A stretch of 64,000 bases of DNA, taken from positions 1,054,001-1,118,000 of the forward strand of contig JAHLMK010000004.1 in NCBI GenBank assembly GCA_019915135.1. Reading direction: 5' to 3'. Shown here piece by piece: positions 43,108-55,826 of the stretch. The notes under the pieces are model-generated. The model ran no database searches, had not been told where the DNA came from, and saw only the letters and a program-made list of their open reading frames with translations. Source of the DNA: Strobilurus pachycystidiatus. Its lineage: Eukaryota > Basidiomycota > Agaricomycetes > Agaricales > Physalacriaceae. Made by a program: the position numbers and the translations under genes. Numbering within the stretch: the stretch's first letter is position 1; the number at the start of each line of letters is the position of its first letter.

Positions 43108-46100
43108 TCAGGTCGGATGAATCAAAACTTGCAGCGCACGCGCGACACGCTCTTCCAATGTGGCCGCTGGATACTCTGTCCGCACCCGTACAAGGGCAGA
43201 CGAAATCTTGCTGTGCTCGATCTCAATGGCCCTACTCAAGAACGAGGCCGTCTCTTCATCTGCCAGTTCCACTCCTCATGAGCCGATAGGGAGCAGCATT
43301 CGATGGCCACTTACCAGTAGGTAGAACTCCGCCATCCGCATGTTGCAGGCGACTCGGATGGACATCCTCACACCCCCCATCACGGCACACGCCACCACCA
43401 GGTATCTCGTACCGACAGATCTTTTGTGTCGGATCCAATGCGCGTACCATAGCTGTATATTTAAGTTCTCTCAAATCTGGAACGGGTCCGTTCGGTCCAT
43501 CGACTTGTAAAGAACTGTGGGAATGAGAGGAGGAGAAAGATGAAAAGGAAGGTATAGTAGATTGAGAGGAAGACGCCAAGGATCCCAGGTTGCTTGCGAC
43601 GAGTCGGCTCAGATTCGGATTATCTTCAGGACGTTCAGCGGTGTTGTGTAGACCCGTTCGAGGTCGCAGGAGAGGGTAGTACTTGAAGGGAGAGTCGTAC
43701 TTGAGGAAGCGTTCAGGACCGCCCAGCTTTTCTTCGAGCCTTGGGATGTTGGGCAGCTGGGGCATCAATGAGCTTCGACATTTCACGGGCGGAGATATCA
43801 GCAAACCAAACGGACTCGCATGACGCACCTGTGCCGACGAGGACGTCAAAGTGTCAACATCGACTGCGTCGGGGGTTTCCTCTGATTCTTCTTCGTTTGA
43901 TGGTCTGGTATAAGTCGGTACCTAATGGTGTTCCAGTCGACAAGGAGAGGAAGAAAAACAAACGAAGGTTAGAAAAACACGAGACGTGCCCTAGAATTGC
44001 AGAAGAAAAAGACTCTTGCCGCTTGGTCATCTTGAGAACCCGGGACTAGACATTGCCCATCAGAGCATGAAAGAAGATGAACAGACTACTTGCCAGCATC
44101 CGATGGACCGACGCTGTCGTCACGACTGACATGATTGGCGTTATCTGTATAGCAGAACAAAGAGACGGAAGAAAGCAGAAAGGAGACGACAGATCAGTCT
44201 GAGTCCAGGAGTATGAAACCGAAATAGAGAACCAATTGAGGGAGTCGGAGGAACAGAAGAGACGGGACTTGGCGTATGAACCGTAAGTTGCGGTTGCCCT
44301 GGAGGCTTGATATCAGCAGCGCAGAACACTACAGGATGCGAAAAGCGTACGAGGAGCAGAACTGGATCGATCATCGGAAGTCGGTGTGGACGATCGCGTA
44401 ATTTCTTGCTTGGTAGTTGCAACTTGATCCAATGTGTTCGTGCGCTGGAGAGAAATTTTCTGTGAACATCGCGAAAGCTTGCGAGAAGGAACCTTACGTT
44501 GAGCTTCATCATCTCCTTCTCTGCAATCAACTGCTTGATTCTCGCAATTTCCATCTCCTTCTGCATGAGTATGGCCGGTGATTGGTTCCGAACCATCTTG
44601 GGTGTTGCGTCGGCGGGAGTCGACGAAGCTTCTTCCTCACCAGCATCTCCCATTTGATAGTCGCCATCCTCATCCTCCTCACTGTCACTGAGATTAATGA
44701 CCAAGCGTCTGTTCATCTTACCCACGCTCGCGAAACTGGACTGAGTTCTGTTCCGGCGCAGCGAGCGTCCACCGTTAACATCACCATTCCCATGTCGGGC
44801 GTGTCCTTCCATGTCAACAAAGTCTGCAGCCACCGGTCGACGTCTGCTTGTACCCTGCCCGTCAAGGCTTGATATAGATTCCCTTCTAGCAGGTAATGAG
44901 CCAGATGAGCCGTTCGTGGATGTGTAGGATGTCGATACGAGGACCTGGCCAACCACAACTGTTTGAGGCTGTGGGGTGGAAGAGTGGGATGTTGATTGAG
45001 AGCCTCCTAAGCCAGGGATTTCGTCAACGTCCATGGCATCACCGGGCGGCGATCTCTGATTGGGGGTTGGTTCGATACTTTTCAGAAAATCATCGACACT
45101 ATCAGCTGAAGATGTCATCTCGACATCTTGCTGCGGTACTTGCTGAAGAGGGGAGGTTGAAGCGATGGATAAATTGCCTGGCGAAGGTGGGGGCTTAGGC
45201 TTCCGTGTAGCCTGAACTGCCATCTTACGGGCCCGAAGTTCTTCGCGTCGGAGGCGTTCCATGTCATGCAGCGAATTGCCTTCAAACGACATTTGAGTCG
45301 ATGACGCAGTCGAGGGCGTCGTTGGGGGATATGAAGAGACTTGTTCCTGCATGGATGGGCGAGATTGAGGCTGCTGGCGACTGGCGGCCTCGGCAGAGGG
45401 CGGCGGGGGAGGCGGCATCACGTGGGTAGAGTCGAGTTCTGGTAAGAAAGCAACGAGGCCGGCATCGTCAAAATTGGGCGGGAGACGAAGGTTGAGTTCG
45501 GTGAAGACATAGTATATCACTTCCCGACTGAGGCCACAGCTACACAAGTAGTCTGCTGGAACACCCCAGCCGAGAAGGTCGAGAATGATGTCCTTGCATG
45601 TGTCGTACTGGTCTTGCGTCACTGATCAAAAGTCAACTAGAGTTTTGCTGCAAGAGAACACACACTTACAAGGAAGGCCTGGCCGAACGTGATTATCATC
45701 GACGAGGAATGGTGTTCTGAAATCTGGCTCCTCGATACCGACCATGGATGCAGATGGAGGCGCGGTCGGCACAGCGGGTTCGTCGGTGATCCTTTCCAGC
45801 AATTTGGGAGGTTGTTCTTGCTTTGGTGGTGTAGTCACGTTGGCTTCTGTCGGCGGGTCCAGGGGATCGCTGGGCGGCGGCGGGGGAGGAGGAGTCGGTT
45901 TCCGAGGATTCTGCTTGACGGCACCTGCCTTGGACGCCGAAGACCGAGCGAGCTGCTGTTCTTCAGAGTCACTGATTTCGCCTTCTTCACGTATTTGGCC
46001 GTCCTCCATGTCCGGCACGGAAGGTCGCGAGGCTTTGAGTACTGACGCCTGAGCAGAGGAAGATGACGCGGTGTCCTCTTGGCCATAGTCGAGAGCGGCA

Positions 46101-46291
46101 TCCGGGATAGGTGTTGGGCGCGCCGGCAGACCTGCACTGGTAGGCGGTCCGCCTGCAGGCTTACGGCGCTTAGATTTGAGGGTGAGGAGAGCAGCAGCAC
46201 GCAGAGATGACGCTGGATCCGCGGCAGGACTGGAAGCCTCGTGGGCGACGTCGGGCACAGCAGGAGGCCCAGAAACAGTGGGGTCAGACAT
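43108..46291 (-). CDS. zf-C3H1 domain protein (Red1/ZFC3H1-like)
   Basis: Probably a nuclear RNA surveillance factor that bridges RNA and the exosome, by analogy with fission yeast Red1 and human ZFC3H1. The ATG is at 46291. Exon 1 (45670..46291) is Pro/Ser-rich with an EEGEISDSEEQQ motif. The long second exon starts at 45621 (LTQDQYDTCKDIILDLLGWG). Clear later exons are 43829..43921 (ending DVDTLTSSSAQ), 43315..43756 and 43108..43259. The zinc finger is ICRYEIPGGGVCRDGGCEDV followed by H (C-x9-C-x4-C-x3-H) near 43400. The end is a conserved-looking helix region (SRAIEIEHSKISSALVRVRT). Splicing between about 43922 and 44510 is unresolved: the obvious 53-nt intron near 44450-44505 shifts frame and no second intron restores it cleanly. 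Confidence 0.7.
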
Positions 46292-46560
46292 CGTGGGGAG
46301 GTCGGCTCGTCGTAGACGGTGCAGACAGCCGCAAATATACAGGGCAAAGCGCGACGGCGGTGAAGGAAAGGGATGGGAAGGAGGATGAAAAGTCGTCACG
46401 CTTCACAGCTTTCCAAATTCCCACGCTGCCACAGTTGCAGAAGGTGGTCAGTTTGGTCCTGTAGCCGGACCCTATATTGGCGCGGACAATGTAGGCAGAA
46501 CTATGGTCAGTCCATACAAGCATAATTTACAACATATCGATAGCATGTACTCCAAGAAAA

Positions 46561-49500
46561 CTATTGCACGGGTATATCAAAGCCCACAATCTGCTGTTGT
46601 GGCTGCAAAGTAATAGCAGGCTGTTCTTGTGGTGGAGGTAGGTCTGTGTCCATCTCGTCCGAACTAGAATCATCACTCTCCTCAGGTCTCCGTGTCCTCC
46701 GTCTAAACATACTCTGCCGGTTGTTCTCCAGTCTCGGCGTTTTGTAATGAGGATGCGCCTCGAGCCGCTCGCTACACTCCTCGAGCCGCTCGCTACACTT
46801 CTCGAGTTCAGCTACAAGCTGTACATCCAGCTCAATGTTGAAGAGGTCCAGGATGTATCGTCGGACGGGTAGGCGATACCGCTGGGTTGAGATGATGTGC
46901 AATGCACGATAGAACATCTCTGGCGAAGAAAAGACCGCACGGTGCTCCGGTCGTGATTTCATTCTGTGGGAATGGTCAGTCCCGAACGAGGTCGTGCAAG
47001 CCGATAAACTTACTTGGTCAACGTCCTTGACGCAGCGTTTGCAATTACAGAGTTCGCCAGGTTCTGTATTGCCGTGATGACCTCCAATTCCACTTGTGAT
47101 CTTGGGGGTATAAGGCGGGGCTGGCGCGTTTCGGAGGTATGCTGTTTCCATGCAGGTATCTGGGCAGGGCGTCAGCGATCGTGTAACCGACACCCGATAT
47201 GACGACCTTACCGTGATAAACTTCTCCACGTCCGATGGTATGCAAAGCCCGACAGCTTGTCCCTGTGGGGACAGCGTCGCTTCCCACTCAAAATCGTCTA
47301 GTAACTCAGCTCCCTGAGCGGTAGATGCTATGAGCCCCAGAACAAAAAAGCACGTCCTGTGGAGTATAGATATTGAGCGCATAACACAAGGAGGGAGGTG
47401 AAGTGCCACGAACCCGCGAATGGAGGGTATTGGCGAGTTATTCGCAATCTCAAGAACATGAGGGATGATCTCCTCCTCTTCGAGGAACGACAGTCCACCT
47501 TCTGTGGCACCCACATTGCCCTAAGCACTGGTGAGCTGACAATCCAGGAAATACGTCAGAGGGACCTACAATAGCCCACAAGATACTCTTCAGCTTCATG
47601 ACAATGTCAGCATCCTCACCCTCCAGACCGTGCCGATGTATGAACTGTGTAAACTCGGTGAAATGGCCCTTCTCCTGCAATATTTGACAACCCAGGTCGG
47701 TCTTCGCCATTTCGCCATAGAAGTGAGGAGGCACGGTCCCTTCGAAGGCTAGCGACTCGTCCTCTGCTTCCTCTGAATCCGTACTATTGAAAACCTTCGA
47801 CAAGAAGACTTCAACTTGAACAACATAGTATATGTTACGTTCCTGGAGTGGAGGTGAGCTGGTGTCGAAACGCAAAAAAGCCCACTCACGTTAAACCACA
47901 AGTCCAACTCGCGGTCAATATATCCCGCGTCATAGAGATAGCGAAAACCCATAGGCGTAGACGTAAACCTGTAGTTGTGCGTGAGATGTGCAACGTCTGC
48001 AACTGGCCCAGAACCTTACTTCAACAGCAGTGGATTCCCAATGTCTCCCAGATGATCCATCGTAGGGCGCAGCTCTACCACAAGTTGTAAGATATCTTTC
48101 GACTCGCATGCTTCCTCTAAAAACCGCGCCGCCATTTCGCAGACCTCAGGAGCAGGATCATACAGCTGAGTCAAGAGAAGTCTCAATGTCCAGACATTAG
48201 CGTTGTTGGCAGAGCCACGGATGAGATCTCCCAAATGTTTCGTAGCGTACAGCCTGATGTGCTGTTGAAGGTCAGTGAAAAGTTTGGTGCACCACGCGAT
48301 ACGACGGCGGACCTTGTAGCTCGAAGTCAATGCCTTCGATAATATGATACGTGGGTGGCCATCCCTACGATGGTTTGAAGGTTCAGAAACTGACATTGCG
48401 CCCGAAGATTACTCACATCGCGTAGTCAAGGTTCTCGATGATACCCTTGATCAGATCTTCGCGACTTCGGAGCTCACTGAGATGATAGAATGCGGTAAAG
48501 ATCTTGAACTTCTCCAGCAGCCTGTGACAAGGTCAGACAATATTGGTACCTAGGTGAAGACGGAGACCTACTCAATTCCATCCTTATATTTACTCAAGGT
48601 GCCAAGCATCTCAAGGTACCCAGCCGTTAGAGTCTCCGCTATCCTCTTCTTCGAAAAGATCGGGTCCGAGTCGGGAAGACCGTTGAACTGTAAGCCCACC
48701 GCTTGAGTACCGTGAATGAGAAGTGAGAAGCTCATGCTTACGGGATCGAGCTGAGCAAAACTCCTGACAATCTGGGTGAGGAATTGATCCTCTGAACCGA
48801 GGAAGCGAACGCCGTCGGGGCATGTTGTCAGTGTCGTGAGAAGCGAGCAGCCCAAGCGCGCCCATTTCATGTTAGCCTGCGAATCAATGAGTCAAGATGC
48901 TCCCCTTGAAGGACGAAAGAATCACCTTGATCTTGGGCATGTCTGAAAATCGGTGACTGAAGGGGTGGAAGAAGCCCATCAAGCGCTTCATGAACTTCGA
49001 CGCCCTCATCGCTTCCTCCATCCGCTTGGGATTCAGCAGTGGGCCTTCGATCAACTCGAGCAGAAGGTCGAAATTCCACTTGGTGTGGTCTTTGTACGCG
49101 AAGATCACCTATTTGCGAGTGTTAGAGCGCAATCACTTAGCAAAAGCAAACACCGAAAGATGCACCTGCGTTTCCAAGAGCGCAGTCTGGAAGGTTTTAT
49201 CCTCCATCTGCATGCTCATCTTGAGCTTCACTTGTTCGACCTGCCGCTGGCCACGTCGGACTGGGTCCTCAACGGAGTTTGCCCTGCGCGAACATGAAAT
49301 CGAGGCAATGGGAGCGATGCAATAGAGCCTTACCGAACTCGGGACTGCTTTACGAGTCCAGGTTGCAGTCTCGCGCGATTACGGTCGAGACTATCGATAG
49401 CAGACATCGTCGATGTACCAATTATACGTTGCTCTCCATCTTTGTAATCCGCCGCCATACCGAATATTTCGGGCACCGCTTGGATACGGGCTGCAACCCA

Positions 49501-51827
49501 CAAAGGAAGAACGCGATTAGCAAGCTGCAGAACCTCGGCCATCAGTAGAGTCGCCTTCCGAGAAAGATTTGACCCGGTTGTTGTCTCAGAGACCATAGTG
49601 GTTAGAGCCTGGTTACACTGTCAGTTACAGGAAAGTTGAGAAGCTAGAGAACTCACGTCCAGCAGCCCGGCATTCGTGAATATGAGCACCAGGAGCGCAA
49701 TATATTGATCAGTCAGCCTCATAGTCTGTGATCGCCGTTCGCCTTGTTCCGCTTCTTTCTTGGGTGCTGGAGGCCGAATATCTTGACTATGACGGCGTTT
49801 CTTGTACACTTGAAAAACATATATGAACAGTGCACAGAATGACGACTCCATGGGTTGACTTACTTGTCAACCGTCGACCGTCAATGAAGGTCTGATACCA
49901 CTCTGGTGTCTTGATCTTCAAAAGGTCGAAGAACATGTTCAGTATGATTTCCTTCGCAGACTCATTAGCGAATAGAACCGAGAGAAATCCAACAACATAC
50001 TCTCGACTCCAATGACGGTATTCGAAGTGTGTCAATCAGAGACCGGAGCGCACGCATGTCCGCCATACATAGATACATGAGCCCTTTATACCCATGTCAA
50101 ACACTGCCGGAGAAAAGCAGACGGGACGTACCACTCCAACTTCTCAGCATGCCTTGGATAATCTTCGTACAGCTTTTCATACGTTCGGTATGGTCAGGCC
50201 CTTTGCCATATGCGTCCGTGATGGCAGCCAATGCAATCTAGTGGACGCTGAGTCAACTTTACGCCGACTGTACAAATCTCCCTCACCTCCAGGTCAGTCC
50301 CCACTGTGAAATAAGTACGTGTCCGAGGAGAATCGATAATATGCAAGAAAGCGGATGATATAATTGGCGACAGTTCCACCGGGCCTTCACCGAGAACGTG
50401 AAGCAAGAAGCGAAACCCTCCTGTTCGCCACACGAGGTCGATGTCAATGAGAACTGTACATAAGATGCGTGAGATGCCAAAGACAGTATGCAGGCGTGAG
50501 TGCGGACATACGTATCTCGGTCAGTGTCAGTATGCAGATTGGCCGGAACGGAGACTCGACGTGCTCGGCAACTGCTATAAATGCTCTCATGACGGGTTCT
50601 GATAGCGGCACAAGACCAGAAGAGCAACCGACTGGGAGTGCGTCATTGCGAATAGTCCCGACATCCACTATTGTGCGAATCAGCTTAACAACCTGCTCCT
50701 TCTCGACGGTGTGTTTGCTGTCCCTTGTCAAGGACCTGTGGAAGTTTGAGTATAGAACCGCAGGAGCGTTGAAATCGCGTACTTGACGATATACCAATCA
50801 AGGGGCTGCTCCCCGAGACGATTCACAGAATCGTGGTCGACCAGGGCTAACCTGATGACGCGATATGCGGCTGAGTGACACTGTGTTGATCGCTTATCGG
50901 CAAGTGCGGGAAGGACGCTGTGTGACGGTGGTCAAATAACGTGGCCAAGTGGAAGAGAGGGAGCGTACGCCTGAACGATATCAGTGATGCTGAGTTCATA
51001 GCGAATTCGCCAACTCTTTTGAAGTATATTCGCAAGCCTATGCATAGTCTCAATCCACGGCCTATCAGCTTCGGGGACGCCGGAATTTATGGGTACCGAG
51101 GTGGACGAGGCGCCAGCATTCATCACCGGAGGGGAGGTGGGCCGGAGGAGTGCAACAAGATTCGACACGCAGTTGTTGGCATTCTGCAAGGCAGTTCGAA
51201 AGTCCTCGCCTGCGTATAGAGATCAGTCGGGGAAGGTGTGCACGAACGCCGTAAGCGTACCCCGTTCGTCCATAGCACTGAGCGAAGGGGAATGGCCATT
51301 TTGGAATTTCTTGCGCGCGGCGGCGGCACCATTGATCTGTTTGCCCTTGTCAATGGATGACTCTGCAGTGGTGAAGATGAGCTCGCGTGACGCGAAGAGT
51401 AAGTAGCGTGCGCCTACGTATGTCGGACCGTTTGCTGGTGATAGCCTCAATCCTACTCCTGGCTATGTCGAGTTCGGATTCCACTTGGAGACGCAGGGCG
51501 TCCTAGGGATGTACATAAATGTCGATGCGCAATGAACAATAGTTAGCACGCCACCGTCAGAGGCATATTTAGCATGTTCTCCGCCCCTTCCATGATGCGA
51601 TTCTGCTTCATTAGTCTGTTGTTGAGCTCAAGAAGCTAACAAGAGTCGTCAGACATGTGTTCTGCGCCGTTCAGTGTAGTATCGCACCTGTTGGGCTGGG
51701 TCCTGCCCGTCCAAATCAGTGAAGGAAATCGCGTCGTCATTGTCGACTAGTTGCCCACTGTTCACGAGTGTTATCGACGATGATGGCTGCGATGCAGACA
51801 GAGTCGGGACGTTGAGATTGGTGGGCA
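46561..51827 (-). CDS. Rictor, TORC2 complex subunit (Ste20/Tsc11/Avo3-like)
   Basis: Scaffold subunit of TOR complex 2, which controls AGC kinases, actin and membrane stress. The gene runs from ATG 51827 (MPTNLNVPTLSASQP) to the stop at 46561 with many introns of about 50-55 nt. The N-terminal part has an HR1-like helical pair (LLELNNRLMKQNRIMEGAEN). Rictor N-domain landmarks are YRVIRLALVD, DNKHTVEKEQ-like SKHTVEKEQVVKLIR and FLSVLFANE. The middle domain has KALTSSYKVRRRI-like sequence and GNPLLLKF. The conserved C-terminal block is unmistakable: LKSILWAIGN, EEEEIIPHVLEIANNSPIPS, TCFFVLGLIASTAQGAELLD, SPEMFYRALHIISTQRYRLP and VRRYILDLFNIEL. Overall length should be about 1400 aa. A duplicated CSERLEE heptad lies near the C-terminus. 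Individual splice sites were not all fixed. Confidence 0.9.
46759..46800 (-). repeat. 21-bp coding tandem repeat in Rictor
   Basis: CTCGAGCCGCTCGCTACACTC-type unit twice in plus sense; in the protein it reads CSERLEECSERLEA, two heptads extending a helix. Confidence 0.9.
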
Positions 51828-52393
51828 TGACGGCCGTCGTCGTCGTCGTCGACCGTGGTGGTCGACGTCAAGAGCCAAAATGGAAATCACCGCCGAAAGC
51901 CCGGGTTCGTCTCTTACCACCATCGGCTTTCTGGTGCTACGATGGCTCTTTCTTCCCGCGATAAATTTCCTGTAATTGACAGACGCGACGAGTCGACTCA
52001 GCGCCCCCACTGGAAGTGAAGGTATAGTGAATTACATCCGGCCCGGCGCTATGTGCCCTTTCCTCGCATGAAGGGTGCTGCAAATGGTGCCTGTTCTTGC
52101 TCTTGGGGCTGGTATCTCTGCTCAATGAATACTAGCACGGGGAGCTGGTTCGTCATGAGCGATGAACTTATCTTCAGGTCCAGTTGCATCGGTATCAACT
52201 CCTCCAGCTGCCATGGCTACCTGGGCTCAACACCTCCTTCTCAGAGTCCTTCTCTCTTCTTCTGGCGTCTTGTTCTCGACTATAACGGGACAACGACGAG
52301 CGACGATCCAGACAATAGAAAAACTTACATAACCACAATAGTGCTGTTTAAATAGGCCGACCTCTTGTGCCACTTACCATCCTTCCTCCCATC
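51828..52393. promoter_or_regulatory. Divergent region between Rictor and an F-box-like gene
   Basis: About 570 bp upstream of both genes. It includes a GTC/GAC-rich stretch near 51840. A plus-strand frame at 52156 (MSDELIFRSS...) could be an extra 5' exon of the F-box-like gene but has no clear splice. Confidence 0.4.
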
Positions 52394-53636
52394 ATGTCCT
52401 GCAGTGTCTGTCGTATGGGCTTTGTGCCCGGCCCCTCTGCCACTTCGCCCTTTCCCGAACACTTCCCTCCCCAAGGTCTCATGTCGAGTGGTCTCTACAC
52501 CTACTTCACTGGCGCGGTCGGCGTTGGGTACTTTTGCCTCTGTTGCCACTGATATTCCATCGATACTGAGTTCCATCATAGCTTTCCCGACATCCAGGGC
52601 CTCAAGTCGAACTACAACTATGTCAGCTGTAACATGTTCACTGGCTTCAATGGCGTTATGGTTCTTTGTGTCTTATGGGAAACGGAAGGCGGCGGCACAG
52701 TAAGCGCCACATTTCCTATTTGAGGCGTGTATTCAAGTGCTATCAGGCGGTCATGATGCACACCGCTTGTGCTAATCTTTTCCTTCACCGCATGCAAGCC
52801 GACACAGACACCTTCGAAAGATTCACCCGCCTCTCCGAAATCGTGGGCGTCCTCGGTCGTCCTCTGAATGGAAAGGACGCTGGGCGTCTCGCGGATGTCC
52901 GCTACGAAGATGTGGGTGAGAAGATTGACCTCCATCCGTTTTGGACCACCGGCAAGGAAGCCGGAGCCAATGTCTTCAACTGGCGAGCCCTATCGCAAAG
53001 CCAGTACGCGTTTCTCCTCAACAAACCGAACGTGTCAGTCTCTTCCGCCCCATGTTTGTTAGGTAGTCGCATTAACGCGTGCGTGCTTCTAGATTCCCCC
53101 GCTTCTACACAGAAGTCGCGCCCGAAAGGACAGCGACATTAGAGAATATAGAGTTCAGCAACACCGACGCGTTTACATCCCTCCCTTTGGATATCGTGGA
53201 GACGCTCATCCCATACCTGACAATGCAATCCTACGTGATGCTGATGTCGACTTGTCGCTTCCTCCGCCTCCACGCTCTCACCACCTTCCAACCTCATGCG
53301 CGTCGATTCGTTCTTCAACTTCCTTGGTCTCTTCCTGTCTCCATCGAATTGAAGGAGATGAAGCCAGAGACAATCGCGAAGCTACCTAGTCGCGACAAAA
53401 GCGGCCGCGACGCTGACTGGTATCTTTACTTGTCACACATCCACCGAACGAACAGCATGCGAATGCGAAAGTGGATCTGGTCGCTCGTGGATGAAATGCA
53501 CGATCAGTACATCAACAAACGAGACACGAGTCCAGCAATGGATCCCACAACGGACCGATATAAGCTTGTACATTCGAGGCTCAAAAAGGCGTTTGAATTG
53601 TCGCAAATGAGTGCTCGAATGAAAAAGGCAAAGTAA
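52394..53636 (+). CDS. F-box-like protein, N-terminus uncertain
   Basis: Exons 52394..52516, 52571..52699, 52747..53033 and 53093..53636 close in frame (360 aa). The N-terminal part starts MSCSVCRMGFVPGP, with a CxxC pair, and continues through FHHSFPDIQGLKSNYNYVSC, a pattern recalled from a large Agaricomycete family of F-box proteins. The F-box-like core is LPLDIVETLIPYLTMQSYVM near residues 190-210, followed by LMSTCRFLRLHALTTF. The C-terminal part is helical and basic. The first donor (GTCGGC) is non-ideal; without this intron the frame meets a stop at 52550. An additional 5' exon may exist. Likely a substrate receptor of an SCF ligase, by domain only. Confidence 0.65.
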
Positions 53637-53910
53637 ACAATACTTCCTTCTGGATATGTACTTGAGTAAGTAGACGTGAATTTATGTCGCGATATCCAAG
53701 TGATGTCCATGCTGTCTATCAATGTCATTATGTAGCGCGGCGTCACACACGTAATGAGGCACAGCGCTCTTGACAGCGCCATAATAATAAAAAATCGTTT
53801 TATTATTTGAATTTTCCCCACCAATTGATCGAACTCTTACAACAACCATCACCCCACATTCGCAGAGAGCAGGTTTCCTCTCTGCAAAACAACCCACACT
53901 CTTTACTACA

Positions 53911-55826
53911 ATGTCTTGGAAACTCGGGAGAAGCAAGAAATCTTCTGTTTCTAACCTCCGGACCGAAGACGCTAGCACTCGTTCTGTTACCCCGACTCCT
54001 GGAAACCCGGATGGCGTCCCCAGTCCAAGGTCCGGCTTGCTTGCCATAAGACTCTTTGGCGCAGAATCTCTCTCCCTTCCCGCTGGAACTCCAGTGCCGA
54101 CCGCGGTCCAGAATGTCCTGTCATCTCAGCAGGCCAAGGTCGCAGCCACCGTTTCTCCCGCCAGTGTCACCCAGTCGCGACTTGCCAAGACTAGAGGAAC
54201 TAGGTTGGTACAGTCTTGTATATGATACGCTAGCGCTAAATGTTCGCAGCAGAGACAGTGTCGCAAGGGCGCAGTGCTGGTGGCTTCCATACATTGTTAT
54301 GGAATATGAAGTCAACCAAGTTCTCATTACTCCCTTGGGCGGTGATTTGCAGAAGCCTCTCTACATGTACCAGGCCCACTTGTAAGCGCAGCTCACTCGG
54401 CCGTTTGAACTCTCCTCAACTCCCCCAGTGATGTCTCCCGTGATGCCGAAATCTCCCTACAGTGCTACCTTCGTGCCGACGAGCCCAAACGCGGTAGTGA
54501 CGGTGCAGACGACATGGGCAACGACATTTTCCTTGGCGGCATCAAATTTGTTCCCGACTTCGAGAACATGGGGACTGAGGACCGCTGGTACGACTTTGTC
54601 GGCGGATCAGGTCGGATACAAATTGGCGTTTCATACCAGCCGCACTACGGCGGTTCCTTGACCATAGATGACTTTGAACTCATCACCGTCATCGGCAAGG
54701 GAAGCTTCGGCAAGGTTGGTTCCCTTCTGATGAGCATCGCGATGGTCACTAATTAGAAATTGTTTCATTTAGGTTATGCAAGTCAGGAAGCGCGACACTT
54801 CGCGTATCTACGCGCTCAAGACCATCCGGAAGGCGCACATCGTCCATCGGAACGAGATTACACACACACTGGCTGAACGCCTCGTTCTAGCCCAAGTTCA
54901 CAGTCCCTTCATCGTTCCATTGAAGTTCAGTTTCCAGTCGGAACAGAAACTGTACCTCGTCCTGGCCTTCGTCAATGGTGGCGAACTTTTCCATCATTTG
55001 CAGAAGGAGCAGCGGTTCAGCGAAGAACGGTCACGCTTCTACAGTGCTGAGCTGCTTCTGGCTCTTGAGCACTTGCACGAGCTAGATGTCGTGTATCGCG
55101 ATCTCAAGCCGGAGAACATCCTCCTCGACTTTACCGGTCATATTGCTCTCTGCGACTTTGGTCTCTGTAAACTCAATATGAAGGCGAACGACAAGACGAA
55201 TACGTTTTGTGGCACCCCAGAATATCTCGCACCCGAAATTCTCAATGGCCAGGGTTACAACAAGACCATCGATTGGTGGACGCTTGGTGTTCTTCTCTAC
55301 GAGATGCTCGCTGGATTGCCGCCTTTCTATGATGGTGATTGCCCACGTTATCCGATTCCTCTCATACTAACCTGACACTCAGAGGTCACTGACCGCATGT
55401 ATGAGAAGATTCTACAAGACCCTCTCACCTTCAGTTCTGAAATTGGCACGGAAGCCAGGAGCATCCTTACGGGACTTCTCACACGCGACCCCTCCAAACG
55501 TCTTGGCGTCAATGGCGCTGAGGAGATCAAGAAACACCCATTCTTCAATAACCACATCGACTTCAAACTGCTCGCACAGAAGAAGATTCACCCGCCCTTC
55601 AAACCTAGCGTCGACAGCCCTGTTGACGTGTCCAACTTCGACACCGTCTTCACCACCGAGGCACCCGTCGATAGCTACGTCGAGGACTCCAACCTGAGTC
55701 AGACGGTCCAAGATCAATTCTCTGGTGCGTTCCACTGCCCTCTCTCCCTTCTCTCGGCTGAATCCCATGTTCTTGCGTCCAGGCTTCTCCTTCAATGGCA
55801 CCAACATGCCCGTCAGTCCTGTTTGA
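53911..55826 (+). CDS. AGC protein kinase, Ypk1/Gad8/Sck type
   Basis: Ser/Thr kinase of the AKT/SGK/Ypk branch. Exons 53911..54203, 54250..54381, 54429..54714, 54773..55334, 55383..55733, 55783..55826 close in frame (555 aa). The N-terminal C2-like region (CWWLPYIVMEYEVNQVLITP) is as in Ypk kinases. The kinase domain starts at about residue 222 (FELITVIGKGSFGKV). It has the VYALKTIRK-like lysine (YALKTIRKAH), HRD variant YRDLKPEN, DFG in CDFGLCKL and a T-loop Thr in TNTFCGTPEYLAPE. The AGC tail has a turn region (SPVDVSNFD) and a hydrophobic motif FSGFSF split by the last intron; the Ser is the TORC2 site in this class. All catalytic residues are present. It lies 2.1 kb from the Rictor start, beyond one F-box-like gene. 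Confidence 0.93.

Noticed and set aside
42976..43281. Plus-strand frame with repeated RGGVRAVRGGVRP
   Set aside because: It overlaps the end of the zf-C3H1 gene, whose last exon on the minus strand is well supported; the repeat is the 18-bp duplication.
52156..52356. Separate small gene starting at 52156
   Set aside because: It has no motif and ends in intron-like sequence; at best a 5' exon of the F-box-like gene.
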